The notes below the pieces were generated by a model. The model was not told the DNA's origin. It saw nothing but the letters and a program-made list of their open reading frames with translations, and did not search any database. Shown piece by piece: positions 7,337 through 16,115 of a DNA stretch of 43,889 bases. Positions within the stretch are counted from its first letter, which is position 1; each line of letters opens with the position of its first letter. Location: NCBI GenBank assembly GCA_016932715.1, contig JAFGCG010000023.1, positions 1-43,889 of the forward strand. The letters are read 5' to 3'. Position numbers and translations under genes: made by a program. This stretch comes from Anaerolineales bacterium. Its GTDB lineage: Bacteria; Chloroflexota; Anaerolineae; Anaerolineales; Villigracilaceae.

Positions 7337-8740
7337 TCAGGACAAGAGCCCCCTCGCAAAGGCTAAAAACCTCTGAATATCGCTGAAATTCGTGACCATT
7401 CCCACGGAAATCCGCACGGCTCCTGAAGACTTGCCGTCGATGCAGTGCCGGAAGTCATCCACGGTTAGGCGCTCCTCGTGGCCTGGCTGGGTAAAGCAGA
7501 CATCCAGTTCGACCCGCGAAATGCCGAGGGCGACCTCCCCCGCGCCGGGGTTGCAGAAGCAGCCTGTGCGCAGGGAGATGTTGACCTCGTTTGCCTGCTG
7601 CTCGATGAAACGATGATCCAGCGCTCTGCCATCCTGATCGTAAAAATTGACCGCCACTGCGCCGCCGCGTTCCTGCATCGTGACAGGACCATAGATGCGC
7701 ACCAACGGCGCGCCGTTGGTGTGCCGCATGGACGCCAGGTTGTCCAATAACCAGCCGGTCAGCGCGCAGACGCGTTCGTGGATGAGATCGTAGCCGACAG
7801 ACTCGATGTGCTTCAGCCCAATTTCGACCGCGGGGATATTGAGGTAATCGATAGTTCCGTCCTCGAAAGCGGAGGCGTCATCTGCCAGATAATATTTGTC
7901 GCCCTGCACCGAGGCGACGGTGATCGTCCCGCCCGCAAACCAGGGACGATGTAATTTTCCCAGCGCTTCCCTGCGGGCGATCAAGGCGCCGATCCCGGTT
8001 GGGTAGCCGAACATTTTATAGAAGGAAATCGCGACAAAATCGGGCTTGACGAGGCTCAGATCCAGTTTGTTGGTGGGGACAAAGGCTGCCGTGTCGAGCA
8101 GGACGTCCCAGCCATGTTCGTGTGCCTGCTCGATCCAATCGAGCGGGTGCTGCACGGAGGAAAAGTTGGATTGGGCGGGGTAGGCAAAAAGGTTGTGACC
8201 GTTTTTCGCAGGCCGCTTCAGCTCGCGGCTGAGCTGCGACTCGTCCACGCGCATATCGGGCAGCATGATGGGAATGTAGGTCACCTCCGCCCGGCGGGCG
8301 TGGGCGAATTCGCGGATCCCATTCACCGAGTTATGGTTATCGAATGTCAAAAGATAGCGGCCGCCTGGAAATGGATAGGACTCGCCGACAAGCTTCAAGG
8401 CGCCGCTCGCGTTGGAGGTAAAGATGGCGAGGTACTCATCTGGGTCGGCATTGAAAAATTTCAAAACATAGTTGCGGGCGTGTGCCACCAGTTGGGTGGC
8501 AGCCTGTGACGTAGGGTTGCTGGAATGTGGGTTGCCGAACACACGCTCAGCCAGCAGCTTGCTGTGACGGCGCAGCTGCGACTCGGCATACAAACCGCCG
8601 CCTGTATAATCCAGATAGATGTGCCCGCCAAGATCAAGACGGGTGTAATCACTGGCGCGTAGTTCATCGACGATGTGTGTGGTGGGATAAGCTGGGTATG
8701 ACTTTAGAAAAGCAATAAACTCAGGATCGGGATTCGCCAT
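7337..8740 (-). CDS. PLP-dependent class V aminotransferase, MOCOS/cysteine-desulfurase-like
   Basis: This 467-residue class V aminotransferase-fold protein resembles the N-terminal domain of molybdenum cofactor sulfurase. Visible features are LDYTGGGLY (43-51), GNPHSSNPTS (69-78), the cofactor-stacking histidine near 136, D216, the Schiff-base lysine K242 in SFYKMFGYPTG, and RTGCFCNPGAGE (391-402), where C394 or C396 matches the desulfurase cysteine region. It lacks the MOSC domain of eukaryotic MOCOS. By family it may mobilise sulfur from cysteine, but the substrate cannot be told from sequence; isopenicillin-N epimerase-like enzymes share the fold. The start ATG has GGAGG just upstream. 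It precedes rpoC on the same strand but is separated from it by a terminator-like hairpin and promoter. Confidence 0.82.
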   Translation of the reverse strand: MANPDPEFIAFLKSYPAYPTTHIVDELRASDYTRLDLGGHIYLDYTGGGLYAESQLRRHSKLLAERVFGNPHSSNPTSQAATQLVAHARNYVLKFFNADPDEYLAIFTSNASGALKLVGESYPFPGGRYLLTFDNHNSVNGIREFAHARRAEVTYIPIMLPDMRVDESQLSRELKRPAKNGHNLFAYPAQSNFSSVQHPLDWIEQAHEHGWDVLLDTAAFVPTNKLDLSLVKPDFVAISFYKMFGYPTGIGALIARREALGKLHRPWFAGGTITVASVQGDKYYLADDASAFEDGTIDYLNIPAVEIGLKHIESVGYDLIHERVCALTGWLLDNLASMRHTNGAPLVRIYGPVTMQERGGAVAVNFYDQDGRALDHRFIEQQANEVNISLRTGCFCNPGAGEVALGISRVELDVCFTQPGHEERLTVDDFRHCIDGKSSGAVRISVGMVTNFSDIQRFLAFARGLLS

Positions 8741-8835
8741 GCGGTCCTCCAGCTCAATTTAACCACAGAATTCGCGCTGAACGGAGCGAGCCGCCCGGCG
8801 AGCGAAAATGAAGCGCGAGCAACGGCATAGTTAAG

Positions 8836-8847
8836 TATAATTGCGCC
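8836..8847 (+). promoter_or_regulatory. Possible -10 box of a leaderless transcript
   Basis: A perfect TATAAT (8836-8841) stands six bases before the ATG at 8848, so transcription would start at or next to the start codon. There is no recognisable Shine-Dalgarno sequence in the gap and no good -35 hexamer. Confidence 0.4.
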
Positions 8848-9855
8848 ATGCCTCATATTTGCATTGTCCCGCGTGTCGAAGGGCCGGGCGGCGTGACCTC
8901 CTTTCGACTCAAATTTGAAAACGGACTCCGCGCCCGCGGTGTGGATGTGACGTATGACCTTTCTGAACCTGCGGATGCGGTCCTCGTTCTGGCGGGGACC
9001 CGGCGCCTGCTCTCGTTATGGAGAGCGCGGCGGCGCGGAGTGCGCATCGTGCAGCGCCTCGATGGGATCAACTGGGTGCACCGCGTCCGTTGGGCCGGGC
9101 TGCGTTATACGATGCGCGCCATCTATGGGAATGCCAATCTCGCGTTCATCCGCTCGCGCCTGGCAGACCATGTGATCTATCAGAGCCAGTTCATCGAACA
9201 CTGGTGGAGGGACTGGTACCGTCCCATAACTACCCCCTCCTCGGTGATCCTCAATGGTGTTGACCTGACTCGCTATACGCCCAATGGTCTGCACGAACGG
9301 CCCTCCAGTCACTATCGCCTGCTGGTGGTGGAAGGAAGCATGGCTGGAGCGCAGAATGCAGGATTGACTCACGCGGCACGGCTTGCCGCCATGCTCTCGA
9401 AGAAATTCAAGATCGAACTGACGATTTGCGGGCACATCGATGAACGCTCTAAAAACATGCTCCGTGACCAAACCGCTTTTCGTATTCGCTACATGGATAC
9501 GATCACAAGAGAGCAGATTCCGTGGATGATGCGTTCCTCTCATCTGCTGTTCTCGGCAGAGGTAAACCCGCCCTGCCCAAACTCCGTGATCGAAGCGCTG
9601 GCATGCGGGTTACCTGTGATCGGTTTCTACACCGGTTCCCTGCCCGAGCTTGTGCAGAGCGACGCAGGCCGCCTGGTCCCCTATGGCGCGGATCAATGGA
9701 AGCTGCAGGAACCGGATATCCCCATGCTGGCGGAGGTGGCTGCGGAAGTTTTGCAGAATCAATCCCAGTTTCGTAAAGCCGCGCGCGAACGCGCTGAACT
9801 TGCCCTGGGTGTTGGTAAGATGGTGGAGGAATATCTCAAGGTGCTGCTTGGTTAA
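8848..9855 (+). CDS. Glycosyltransferase, GT4-like
   Basis: This 335-residue protein resembles GT-B glycosyltransferases of family GT4. The N-terminal half opens with a Rossmann strand and the glycine-rich acceptor loop VEGPGGVTSFRLKF (10-23). The C-terminal half has the donor-site region NPPCPNSVIEALACGLPVIG, with the conserved glutamate followed by GLPVI and then TGSLPELV. It has no membrane segment. The sugar donor and acceptor are unknown. With the NTF2-like gene and the second glycosyltransferase downstream it forms a small surface-polysaccharide or glycolipid cluster by inference. It is divergent from the PLP-enzyme gene. Confidence 0.85.
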   Translation: MPHICIVPRVEGPGGVTSFRLKFENGLRARGVDVTYDLSEPADAVLVLAGTRRLLSLWRARRRGVRIVQRLDGINWVHRVRWAGLRYTMRAIYGNANLAFIRSRLADHVIYQSQFIEHWWRDWYRPITTPSSVILNGVDLTRYTPNGLHERPSSHYRLLVVEGSMAGAQNAGLTHAARLAAMLSKKFKIELTICGHIDERSKNMLRDQTAFRIRYMDTITREQIPWMMRSSHLLFSAEVNPPCPNSVIEALACGLPVIGFYTGSLPELVQSDAGRLVPYGADQWKLQEPDIPMLAEVAAEVLQNQSQFRKAARERAELALGVGKMVEEYLKVLLG

Positions 9856-9867
9856 TCGGATTCCAGC

Positions 9868-9935
9868 CACAGATTTCACGAATTACACTGATTGGTTTGT
9901 AAGGCCCGTGACTATCCGTGTAATCCGTGGCTGAT
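9868..9935. repeat. Palindromic intergenic repeat, CCACGGATT family, copy 1
   Basis: An imperfect inverted repeat has arms CAGCCACAGATTTCACGAAT and, at the other end, TAATCCGTGGCTG. It lies between the glycosyltransferase and the NTF2-like gene. A second member lies at 34565-34634. It has no coding potential and probably folds into a stem in the message. Confidence 0.7.
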
Positions 9936-9960
9936 TTCTTGAGTTAAGGCAGGAGTCTTT

Positions 9961-10392
9961 ATGACGAACGAGGAAATCATCGCATTCCTGAAAGTCCATC
10001 TTCAATCCATTCAGGATAACGATATCCAGACCTATCACGAAACCACCGCCGACGACCTGAGTCTTTACGAATGGTGGGTCACGCCTCACCGCATCGACGG
10101 GCTGCCCTTCCATGAATTCATGATGACCTCGAATGCCGGGCAAGGCCGGGTTTTCGGCGCGGAGGGCGAAGCCAAATCTCCGACGCGCTTCGACCTGTCG
10201 AACCTGCACATCCAGAATTACGGCGATACTGCCATCGCCAGCTATACCCTGCTCGTCAGCACTGCCTCGCCGGCGGGCGTGAAGGTTGCCTCCCACAATG
10301 AAAGTCGTGTGATCGTCAAACGCGGCGGCGCCTGGAAGGTGGTCCACGTGCACAAATCGCCTGCCTGGCAGGCTCCGCATATCCCGGCATGA
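9961..10392 (+). CDS. SnoaL/NTF2-like domain protein (DUF4440 or CaMKII-association type)
   Basis: This 143-residue protein has the cone-shaped NTF2 fold signature: an N-terminal helix (EEIIAFLKVHLQSIQDNDIQTY), a segment of the type TADDLSLYEWW, and C-terminal strands ending RGGAWKVVHVHKS, as in DUF4440/SnoaL and CaMKII-association-domain proteins. These are small ligand-binding or oligomerisation modules and the role here is unknown. AGGAG lies ten bases before the ATG. The stop overlaps the next start as ATGA, so it is translationally coupled to the second glycosyltransferase. Confidence 0.75.
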   Translation: MTNEEIIAFLKVHLQSIQDNDIQTYHETTADDLSLYEWWVTPHRIDGLPFHEFMMTSNAGQGRVFGAEGEAKSPTRFDLSNLHIQNYGDTAIASYTLLVSTASPAGVKVASHNESRVIVKRGGAWKVVHVHKSPAWQAPHIPA

Positions 10393-11492
10393 CCCGTTTC
10401 CCCGGCAGGCTTGCCCTCCAGCAGCGCGTCCTCCCCAACTATCGCGCCCCGTTTTTCGATCTGCTCGCCTCCGCCTGTGACGGCGGGCTGAGTCTCTTCA
10501 CAGGATCGCCGCGTCCTGTGGAAGGGATCGCAACAACCAGCAAATTACAAATTGCCAAGTATCACCTGGGGAAAAATATTCACCTCTTCAGCGGCAGCCT
10601 GTACCTTTGTTATCAGCCTGGATTGATCGACTGGCTCAGGAACTGGAATCCCGATGCGCTGATCGTCGAAGCGAATCCGCGCTACCTTTCGACGCCCGCG
10701 GCTGTCAGGTGGATGCATGGGCACGGCAAGCCTGTCATCGGCTGGGGATTGGGCGCGCCCACATCCCGCTTCGTCTCCGCTGGCACTCCGCTCAGCGCGA
10801 TGATATGGTCTTCCTTCCTCAAGCAGTTCGACGCATTGATCGCGTACAGCCAGCGCGGCGCGGACGAGTATGCCGCGCTCGGTTTTCCATGTGAGAAGAT
10901 CTTCGTCGCGCATAATTCGGTCTCTGCTCCGCCTTCGGCTGCGCTGGACCGTAGACCGGAGACTGTGGACCGATTCACGATTCTCTTTGTGGGAAGGCTA
11001 CAAGCGCGCAAGCGCGTGGACCATTTATTGAGAGCCTGCGCGCAGCTGGAACCGAAGCCGCGGCTCGTCATCGTCGGTGACGGACCCGAACGGGAAAAAC
11101 TCCAGGCTCTGGCGCGGGAAATCTATCCCGAGGCGGAATTACTCGGAGCCAGGCATGGGGCGGAGCTGCAACCCTATTTCGCGGAAGCAGACCTCTTTGT
11201 CCTGCCCGGAACCGGCGGGCTCGCCATCCAGGAGGCGATGAGTTATGGACTTCCGGTCATTGTTGCGCAGGGAGATGGCACGCAGGATGACCTGGTGCGA
11301 AGGGAGAATGGCTGGCAGATCCCGCCTGACGACTTCGAGGCGCTGGTCTCTACAATGAAGGAGGCGCTGGCGGACCCCGTGCGCCTGCGCAGGATGGGGG
11401 CAGAGTCGTACCGGATCGTGAAGGAGGAGATCAATATCGAGAGGATGGTCGAGACGTTTGTGACTGCGTTGAACCGGCTAACCGGTAAATGA
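10389..11492 (+). CDS. Glycosyltransferase family 4 protein
   Basis: This 367-residue GT-B enzyme has an unmistakable GT1/GT4 C-terminal domain: FTILFVGRLQARKRVDHLL, then RLVIVGDGPEREKL, then the donor-binding segment LFVLPGTGGLAIQEAMSYGLPVIVA with the conserved glutamate. It probably transfers a nucleotide-activated sugar to a lipid or polysaccharide acceptor at the cytoplasmic face of the membrane; specificity cannot be read. It starts by ATGA overlap with the NTF2-like gene. Its last 15 bases overlap, tail to tail, with the STAS gene on the other strand. Confidence 0.88.
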   Translation: MTRFPGRLALQQRVLPNYRAPFFDLLASACDGGLSLFTGSPRPVEGIATTSKLQIAKYHLGKNIHLFSGSLYLCYQPGLIDWLRNWNPDALIVEANPRYLSTPAAVRWMHGHGKPVIGWGLGAPTSRFVSAGTPLSAMIWSSFLKQFDALIAYSQRGADEYAALGFPCEKIFVAHNSVSAPPSAALDRRPETVDRFTILFVGRLQARKRVDHLLRACAQLEPKPRLVIVGDGPEREKLQALAREIYPEAELLGARHGAELQPYFAEADLFVLPGTGGLAIQEAMSYGLPVIVAQGDGTQDDLVRRENGWQIPPDDFEALVSTMKEALADPVRLRRMGAESYRIVKEEINIERMVETFVTALNRLTGK

Positions 11493-11879
11493 ATTCATTG
11501 CCTCGTCCATGTCATTGTAGATCAGAAGATTTTGCAGGAAGCCGGCGATATTCAAGACGTAATAGACATCAGGGTTCGGACAGACCAGTTTGAAGTACGG
11601 CGACTTATAGGGTTCCTCGCCGTGCTGCCGGATGATCTCCACATCACTCTGGGGCGTGAACAAATTAAAGATATTGTGGATGGCGCGCAGGCCCGCACTG
11701 GTGAGAATATCCACGCCAGACAGGTCAAGCAGGAGATACTTCGATCCGACTTCCCGAGCCTTTTGTGCCTGGTCAAGCAATTCAGGTTCCGTAGTGCCGT
11801 GCAGGTGACCGCTCAGGTGCAGAATCGTCACCGGCACTTTCCCTTGAAGTTGCGAGACGGTAATGTTCAATTCGCTCAT
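11478..11879 (-). CDS. STAS domain protein, anti-sigma factor antagonist-like
   Basis: This 133-residue single-domain STAS protein has the core LLLDLSGVDILTSAGLRAI, in which S61 lies at the position phosphorylated in SpoIIAA and RsbV. By family it would bind an anti-sigma/switch kinase and free a sigma factor, or act in a partner-switching stressosome. No kinase or sigma gene lies nearby, so the partner is unknown. AAAGGAG lies upstream of the ATG. The 3' end overlaps the convergent glycosyltransferase gene by 15 bases, so the two messages share complementary ends. Confidence 0.85.
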   Translation of the reverse strand: MSELNITVSQLQGKVPVTILHLSGHLHGTTEPELLDQAQKAREVGSKYLLLDLSGVDILTSAGLRAIHNIFNLFTPQSDVEIIRQHGEEPYKSPYFKLVCPNPDVYYVLNIAGFLQNLLIYNDMDEAMNSFTG

Positions 11880-11979
11880 ATCTTAACACTCCTTTGGCTT
11901 TACCATTATTCGATTTCCGGGGGCAGAGCGAGCAACCCGGCTTGTTCACACATAAAACCGGACATTCATAAGCCCGCCT

Positions 11980-14397
11980 TTACTTTCTTTCCACATTCAA
12001 CCACATCTGCGTGCCATCCGTTGTAATCTCGACCCAGCCATTTCGATCTGTGCGCAGCAAATCATAGCCCTCCACCGATTCCAGCACTTCGCGATCGGGC
12101 ATGCCGTTTTCATCGGCGGCATCCACGCTGAGCAGCACCAGCTCCGGGTTCAGGTTTGCGATCCATTCGGACGGGTTCGAGGCGGCGTAGCCTGAATCCG
12201 CCAGCGACAGCACATTCACCGGACCCACGCTTGCGCCACCGCGCAGCTCATCCAGGGCTTCGAAGCTCATGCCAACCGGCAGCAGTGCGCGGAAGTTCTG
12301 CCACTCGATCAACAGGACCGCGCCGCGCGGACCGACCGTCAGCGCGCGCAGTGTGGCACCAGCGCCCAATTCCAGCAGTTGGTCGGGTTCGGCGTTCACC
12401 ACCTGGATATCGCTGACCGCCAGATACTCGTTCAGCACACGCGACGAGAACGACGCCTCTATATTTCCGCTCCACAGCACCAGGTCGGGCGGATAACGTT
12501 CGATGACGCGCGGCAGTGCCGCGACGTCATTTTCATCCGTCCCGGCGACCACGAGCCAATCCAGTTTGCGGTTGAACATTGGCAGCCGCCTTCCCAGTTC
12601 ATCGGAAAGAGTCGTCACGCTGGGACCGCCGTTGATCAGTACATGTTTTCCGGTCGGCGTTTGGATCAGGACCGCCTCGGCAGAACCGACATCCAGAAAT
12701 GTGACGTGCAGGCGTCGATCGGGAACGGTCGCCGCGGCGCGCCAGACGAGCAACAGTGCCAGCACCAGGCCGATCAGCCCGAGTCCTGCGGGGACTTTGA
12801 TTTGATCCCGTTTCATAATTTGGAACCACTCCTTTAAACGGCCCCAGCCAACGGTCAGGGAAAAGAGCGCCGCATAGACGAAGATCACAACCCAGATGGA
12901 GAGATCCCCAAGGAAGATCGTCCCGTGCGGAATGCGATCGAACAATTCCACCAGGCGGATCGTGTACACGACGAAGGGCCAGGCGACCCAGCCCGCCAGC
13001 TGCCCGAGCGGAAACCAGACCAGGCTCAGCAGCACTGCGAGCCCGCCGAGGATCATCACCGCAGGCTGCGCGGGCAGAATGAACGGATTGGCAATAAACG
13101 AGACCAGCGAAATCCGTTTGAAGTGATACGCCATGATCGGAATGGTCGTGAGCTGCGCGGCGAAGGTGAGCAGGACGAATTCCGAAAGGAGCGACGTAAA
13201 TTTCTCAGCCGCGGAGGCCGGAAAGTATTTTGCGATGATCCTGTTCGCGAACTGCGAAAAGGGCTCCGCATACAGGATGAGGCCCAGCGTTGCAAAGAAG
13301 GAAAGCTGAAAACCGACATCCCAAATGTAGAGCGGATTCACCAGGCACATCAGCAGTGCCACTGCCAGCAGTGTGTTCAGCGCGGCTTGCCGGCGGCCGA
13401 TCTGTCTTGCAAAGAGAGCAAGAGTGCCCATGATCGCGGCGCGCACCACCGCCGCGTCACCGCCGACGAGGACGGTATAAAAGGCAATCCCGATCACTGC
13501 CAGGAAAGCGCCGCGCCGCGGACCCAGGAATTTACTGAAAAATGTGACGAACAAGGCCGCGATGATGCTGATGTTGAATCCCGAGATGGCGATGATGTGC
13601 GCCGTGCCTGTGTTCTTGAACGCCTGCTGCAATTCCCGCGTGAGGCCGGTATCCACACCGAGCAAAATCCCTGCCAGCAAAGATGACTCGGGGTCGGGGA
13701 ACAAGCGGTAGATGTTTTCGAGTGACTTTTCCTTGAACCCATACAAAGCGGCGGAGATGAGATTGCCGCCCCGGCCCGGAAGGACCGTCACTTCGGCGCT
13801 GGACATATAGGCGTGGATCCGCTGCGCAGCGAGATAATCGCGGTACGAGAATTCCTCATTCTCAGGCGGGGTCTTCAGCTTGCCGCGCAGACGGATGATG
13901 TTTCCATAGTGAAAAACCTGGTTATCGGAAACGCGCGCCAGCAGCAATCCGCCGACAGGCAGATCGCCGTCCCCTGTGTCCACTGCGCTGACGTCCAGAC
14001 GCAAATTGGTATAGTTATCCCGGTAATCCGGCGGCTCGATCAGCGTACCCGTGATGAGCAGGTCGTATTCACGGTCGTTATAAAAAGCGATGTGGAAGGC
14101 GTCGAATCGGGGAACGGACATTTGATAGCGCATCCCACCCAGGCAGAAAGCGCAGAGCAGGATAAAAGCAAAAGGATGAAGAGGGAACGAGTCCGGTAAG
14201 CGTGGAGTCAGGAGCTGTGAAAGAATGACAAGAAAAATCGAAATGACGACCAGCGTGATCCAAACCAGGATGTGCAGCGCCAACACTTTTGCCAGGGCTA
14301 TCCCTGTGAGGAAGGCAAGTGAAAACCACATCAGCGGGAGCCGTGTGGTTAATTGTTCCTGGAAGCGACCGGATGGGGGAGTATTTGCCGCCTGCAT
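11980..14397 (-). CDS. comEC: ComEC/Rec2-family DNA uptake channel with degenerate beta-lactamase-like domain
   Basis: This 805-residue polytopic membrane protein has the ComEC layout: N-terminal membrane segments with a DUF4131-like region, the competence domain (LLAGILLGVDTGL, then NTGTAHIIAISGFN, then GGDAAVVRAAIMG), and a C-terminal metallo-beta-lactamase-like domain from about residue 560. By family it carries single-stranded DNA across the membrane in natural transformation. The C-terminal domain starts like the family (FLDVGSAEAVLIQTPTGKHVLINGGP), but the metal motif expected as THPHADH reads AGTDENDVA and LIDGG reads LINGG, so nuclease activity is probably lost. No other competence genes are nearby. 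Confidence 0.9.
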   Translation of the reverse strand: MQAANTPPSGRFQEQLTTRLPLMWFSLAFLTGIALAKVLALHILVWITLVVISIFLVILSQLLTPRLPDSFPLHPFAFILLCAFCLGGMRYQMSVPRFDAFHIAFYNDREYDLLITGTLIEPPDYRDNYTNLRLDVSAVDTGDGDLPVGGLLLARVSDNQVFHYGNIIRLRGKLKTPPENEEFSYRDYLAAQRIHAYMSSAEVTVLPGRGGNLISAALYGFKEKSLENIYRLFPDPESSLLAGILLGVDTGLTRELQQAFKNTGTAHIIAISGFNISIIAALFVTFFSKFLGPRRGAFLAVIGIAFYTVLVGGDAAVVRAAIMGTLALFARQIGRRQAALNTLLAVALLMCLVNPLYIWDVGFQLSFFATLGLILYAEPFSQFANRIIAKYFPASAAEKFTSLLSEFVLLTFAAQLTTIPIMAYHFKRISLVSFIANPFILPAQPAVMILGGLAVLLSLVWFPLGQLAGWVAWPFVVYTIRLVELFDRIPHGTIFLGDLSIWVVIFVYAALFSLTVGWGRLKEWFQIMKRDQIKVPAGLGLIGLVLALLLVWRAAATVPDRRLHVTFLDVGSAEAVLIQTPTGKHVLINGGPSVTTLSDELGRRLPMFNRKLDWLVVAGTDENDVAALPRVIERYPPDLVLWSGNIEASFSSRVLNEYLAVSDIQVVNAEPDQLLELGAGATLRALTVGPRGAVLLIEWQNFRALLPVGMSFEALDELRGGASVGPVNVLSLADSGYAASNPSEWIANLNPELVLLSVDAADENGMPDREVLESVEGYDLLRTDRNGWVEITTDGTQMWLNVERK

Positions 14398-14456
14398 AGG
14401 TGTCTTTCATGATAGCATAGAATTGAATGGGTAGGATACAATTTCCTCCGATCACG

Positions 14457-14592
14457 GTGGTCGAGTAGGGCGAGCGTTCTTCTCGCTCGTATCGAGACCA
14501 CCAATTTCATGTTTACCTTTTATGGCTGGTCTCGATACGTCCCTTCCCCGGAAGAACGCAGGGACCTTCGGCGGGACCACTCGACCAGCGGA
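14457..14592. repeat. Two adjacent palindromic repeats, GGTCGAGTA family
   Basis: The first unit (14457-14502) has arms GGTGGTCGA and TCGAGACCACC. The second (14524-14592) has arms GCTGGTCTCGATACG and CACTCGACCAGC. They fill the space between comEC and the first SDR-like gene, which are divergent. An upstream reading frame running through them is not credible as coding, so the downstream gene is started at 14599. Confidence 0.7.
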
Positions 14593-14598
14593 TTATTT

Positions 14599-16056
14599 AT
14601 GTCCAACTCCAAACTTATCCTCGTGACCGGAGCAACCGGATATGTCGGCGGGCGGCTGGCGCCGCGGCTGGTCGAAGCGGGGTACCGCGTCCGCTGCCTT
14701 GCCCGCGACCCGAACCGCCTGCAGGGACGCCCGTGGCTGAGCCGCGTCGAAGTCGTCAGCGGGGACGCGCTGGATCCCGGCACGCTGGCGGAGGCGATGA
14801 AGGATGTTGCCATCGCGTATTACCTCATCCACGGCAAGCAGGGCGGACAGACAAGCGCCAACCGCGACCTGGAAGTGGCGCGCAATTTTGCCGAAGCCGC
14901 TGGAGAGGCAGGCATCGAACACATTATTTATCTCGGTGAACTGGTCGATCCCACGACAAATCTCTCCCCCTATCTGCGCGCCCGCCATGAGACCGGACAT
15001 ATTCTTCGTCACAGCAGTGTACCTGTGACAGAATTCCGGGCAGGCATGATCGTCGGTTCCGGGTCGGTGCTATTTGAAATGATCCGTTATCTGACCGAGC
15101 GCGAACCGGTTTTGGTCTGCCCGGCCTGGTATTTCTCACAGGCGCAGCCGATCGCGATCCGGGATGTATTGTCCTATCTCATCGAAGCGCTCAGGACCCC
15201 TGAAAGCACCGGCAGGCTGATCGAGATTGGCGGTCCAACCCGCCTCACCTACGCGGACATGCTGCTCGGCTACGCCAAAGAACGCGGGCTCAAACGCGTG
15301 CTCATCCGCACGCCGTTCTATGCGCCCCGTCTGTCCGCCTACTGGGTGCACATGGTCACGCCGATCCATTGGCGCCTCGTCCTGCCGCTGATCGAAGGGC
15401 TGCGCGCCAGGCTCATCGTCCGCGACGAGGCGGCGAAGAAGTTGTTCCCACAGATCAAACCGATCGACTTCCAGACCGCTGTCCACCTGGCGCTGGGCCG
15501 CATCCAAAAAGACAACGTCGAAACCAGCTGGTCCGACGCGCTGGTCACGGTGGCAGGCGATGTCAAGCCCTATCAACTCACAGTCGAACAAGGCATGTTC
15601 ATCGAAACCCGGCAGAGATTGCTCGACCTTTCACCGGACTATGTGTTTCGATCCTATGCGGGCATTGGCGGGGAACGCGGCTGGCTGTACATGGATTGGG
15701 CCTGGGAGATGCGCGGCTGGCTCGACAAAGCCGTCGGCGGCGTGGGCCTGCGACGCGGCCGACGGCACCCCGACGAGATCCGGGCGGGCGAGTCGCTGGA
15801 TTTCTGGCGGGTCGAGGAGGTGGAAACGAACCGCCTCCTGCGTTTACGCGCCGAGATGAGACTGCCCGGCAAAGCCTGGCTGCAATTCGAGTCGCAGCCG
15901 CAGGAGGGGCAAACACTCCTGACGGTGACGGCCTTCTTTGCGCCGCATGGACTCTTTGGTTTTCTTTACTGGTATGCGATGTGGCCCTTCCATAAATTTA
16001 TTTTCGATGGACTGGCAAATCAGATTGCCGCGCGGGCACGTTTACTGGCTCGTTAG
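14599..16056 (+). CDS. NAD(P)-binding SDR-like protein with C-terminal DUF2867-like domain, copy 1
   Basis: This 485-residue protein starts with an atypical or extended SDR Rossmann fold: KLILVTGATGYVGGRLAPRL, with the dinucleotide loop GATGYVGG at 11-18. Downstream are AYYLIHGKQGG and a region resembling NmrA-like epimerases. The last 150 or so residues (from about DLSPDYVF) match the DUF2867/lipid-transfer-like domain joined to such proteins. The substrate is unknown; families of this type are described only as NAD(P)H-binding oxidoreductases. The ATG at 14599 is preferred because longer versions translate a palindromic repeat. A tandem paralogue follows after 20 to 60 bases. Confidence 0.8.
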   Translation: MSNSKLILVTGATGYVGGRLAPRLVEAGYRVRCLARDPNRLQGRPWLSRVEVVSGDALDPGTLAEAMKDVAIAYYLIHGKQGGQTSANRDLEVARNFAEAAGEAGIEHIIYLGELVDPTTNLSPYLRARHETGHILRHSSVPVTEFRAGMIVGSGSVLFEMIRYLTEREPVLVCPAWYFSQAQPIAIRDVLSYLIEALRTPESTGRLIEIGGPTRLTYADMLLGYAKERGLKRVLIRTPFYAPRLSAYWVHMVTPIHWRLVLPLIEGLRARLIVRDEAAKKLFPQIKPIDFQTAVHLALGRIQKDNVETSWSDALVTVAGDVKPYQLTVEQGMFIETRQRLLDLSPDYVFRSYAGIGGERGWLYMDWAWEMRGWLDKAVGGVGLRRGRRHPDEIRAGESLDFWRVEEVETNRLLRLRAEMRLPGKAWLQFESQPQEGQTLLTVTAFFAPHGLFGFLYWYAMWPFHKFIFDGLANQIAARARLLAR

Positions 16057-16059
16057 TTT

Positions 16060-16110
16060 CTTTCTTCTTTCCTCTTTTGATGGGTGAGGAAAGAAGAAAG
16101 AGGAAAGAAG
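16060..16110. repeat. Purine/pyrimidine palindrome between tandem paralogues
   Basis: A pyrimidine tract (TTCTTTCTTCTTTCCTC) is followed by its purine complement (GAGGAAAGAAGAAAGAGG), forming an inverted repeat between the paired SDR-like genes. A similar AAGAAGAAAGAGGAAAGAAG tract recurs at 42540-42573. It makes the start of the second gene uncertain. Confidence 0.6.
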
Positions 16111-16115
16111 ACTGG

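Noticed and set aside
12925-13686. Plus-strand frame opposite comEC
   Set aside because: Composition (Gln, Arg, His, Asp rich) is that of an antisense shadow; comEC on the other strand has clear family motifs.
14509-14598. Extended start of the first SDR-like gene
   Set aside because: The extra 30 residues translate a palindromic repeat, and the Rossmann motif would be displaced.
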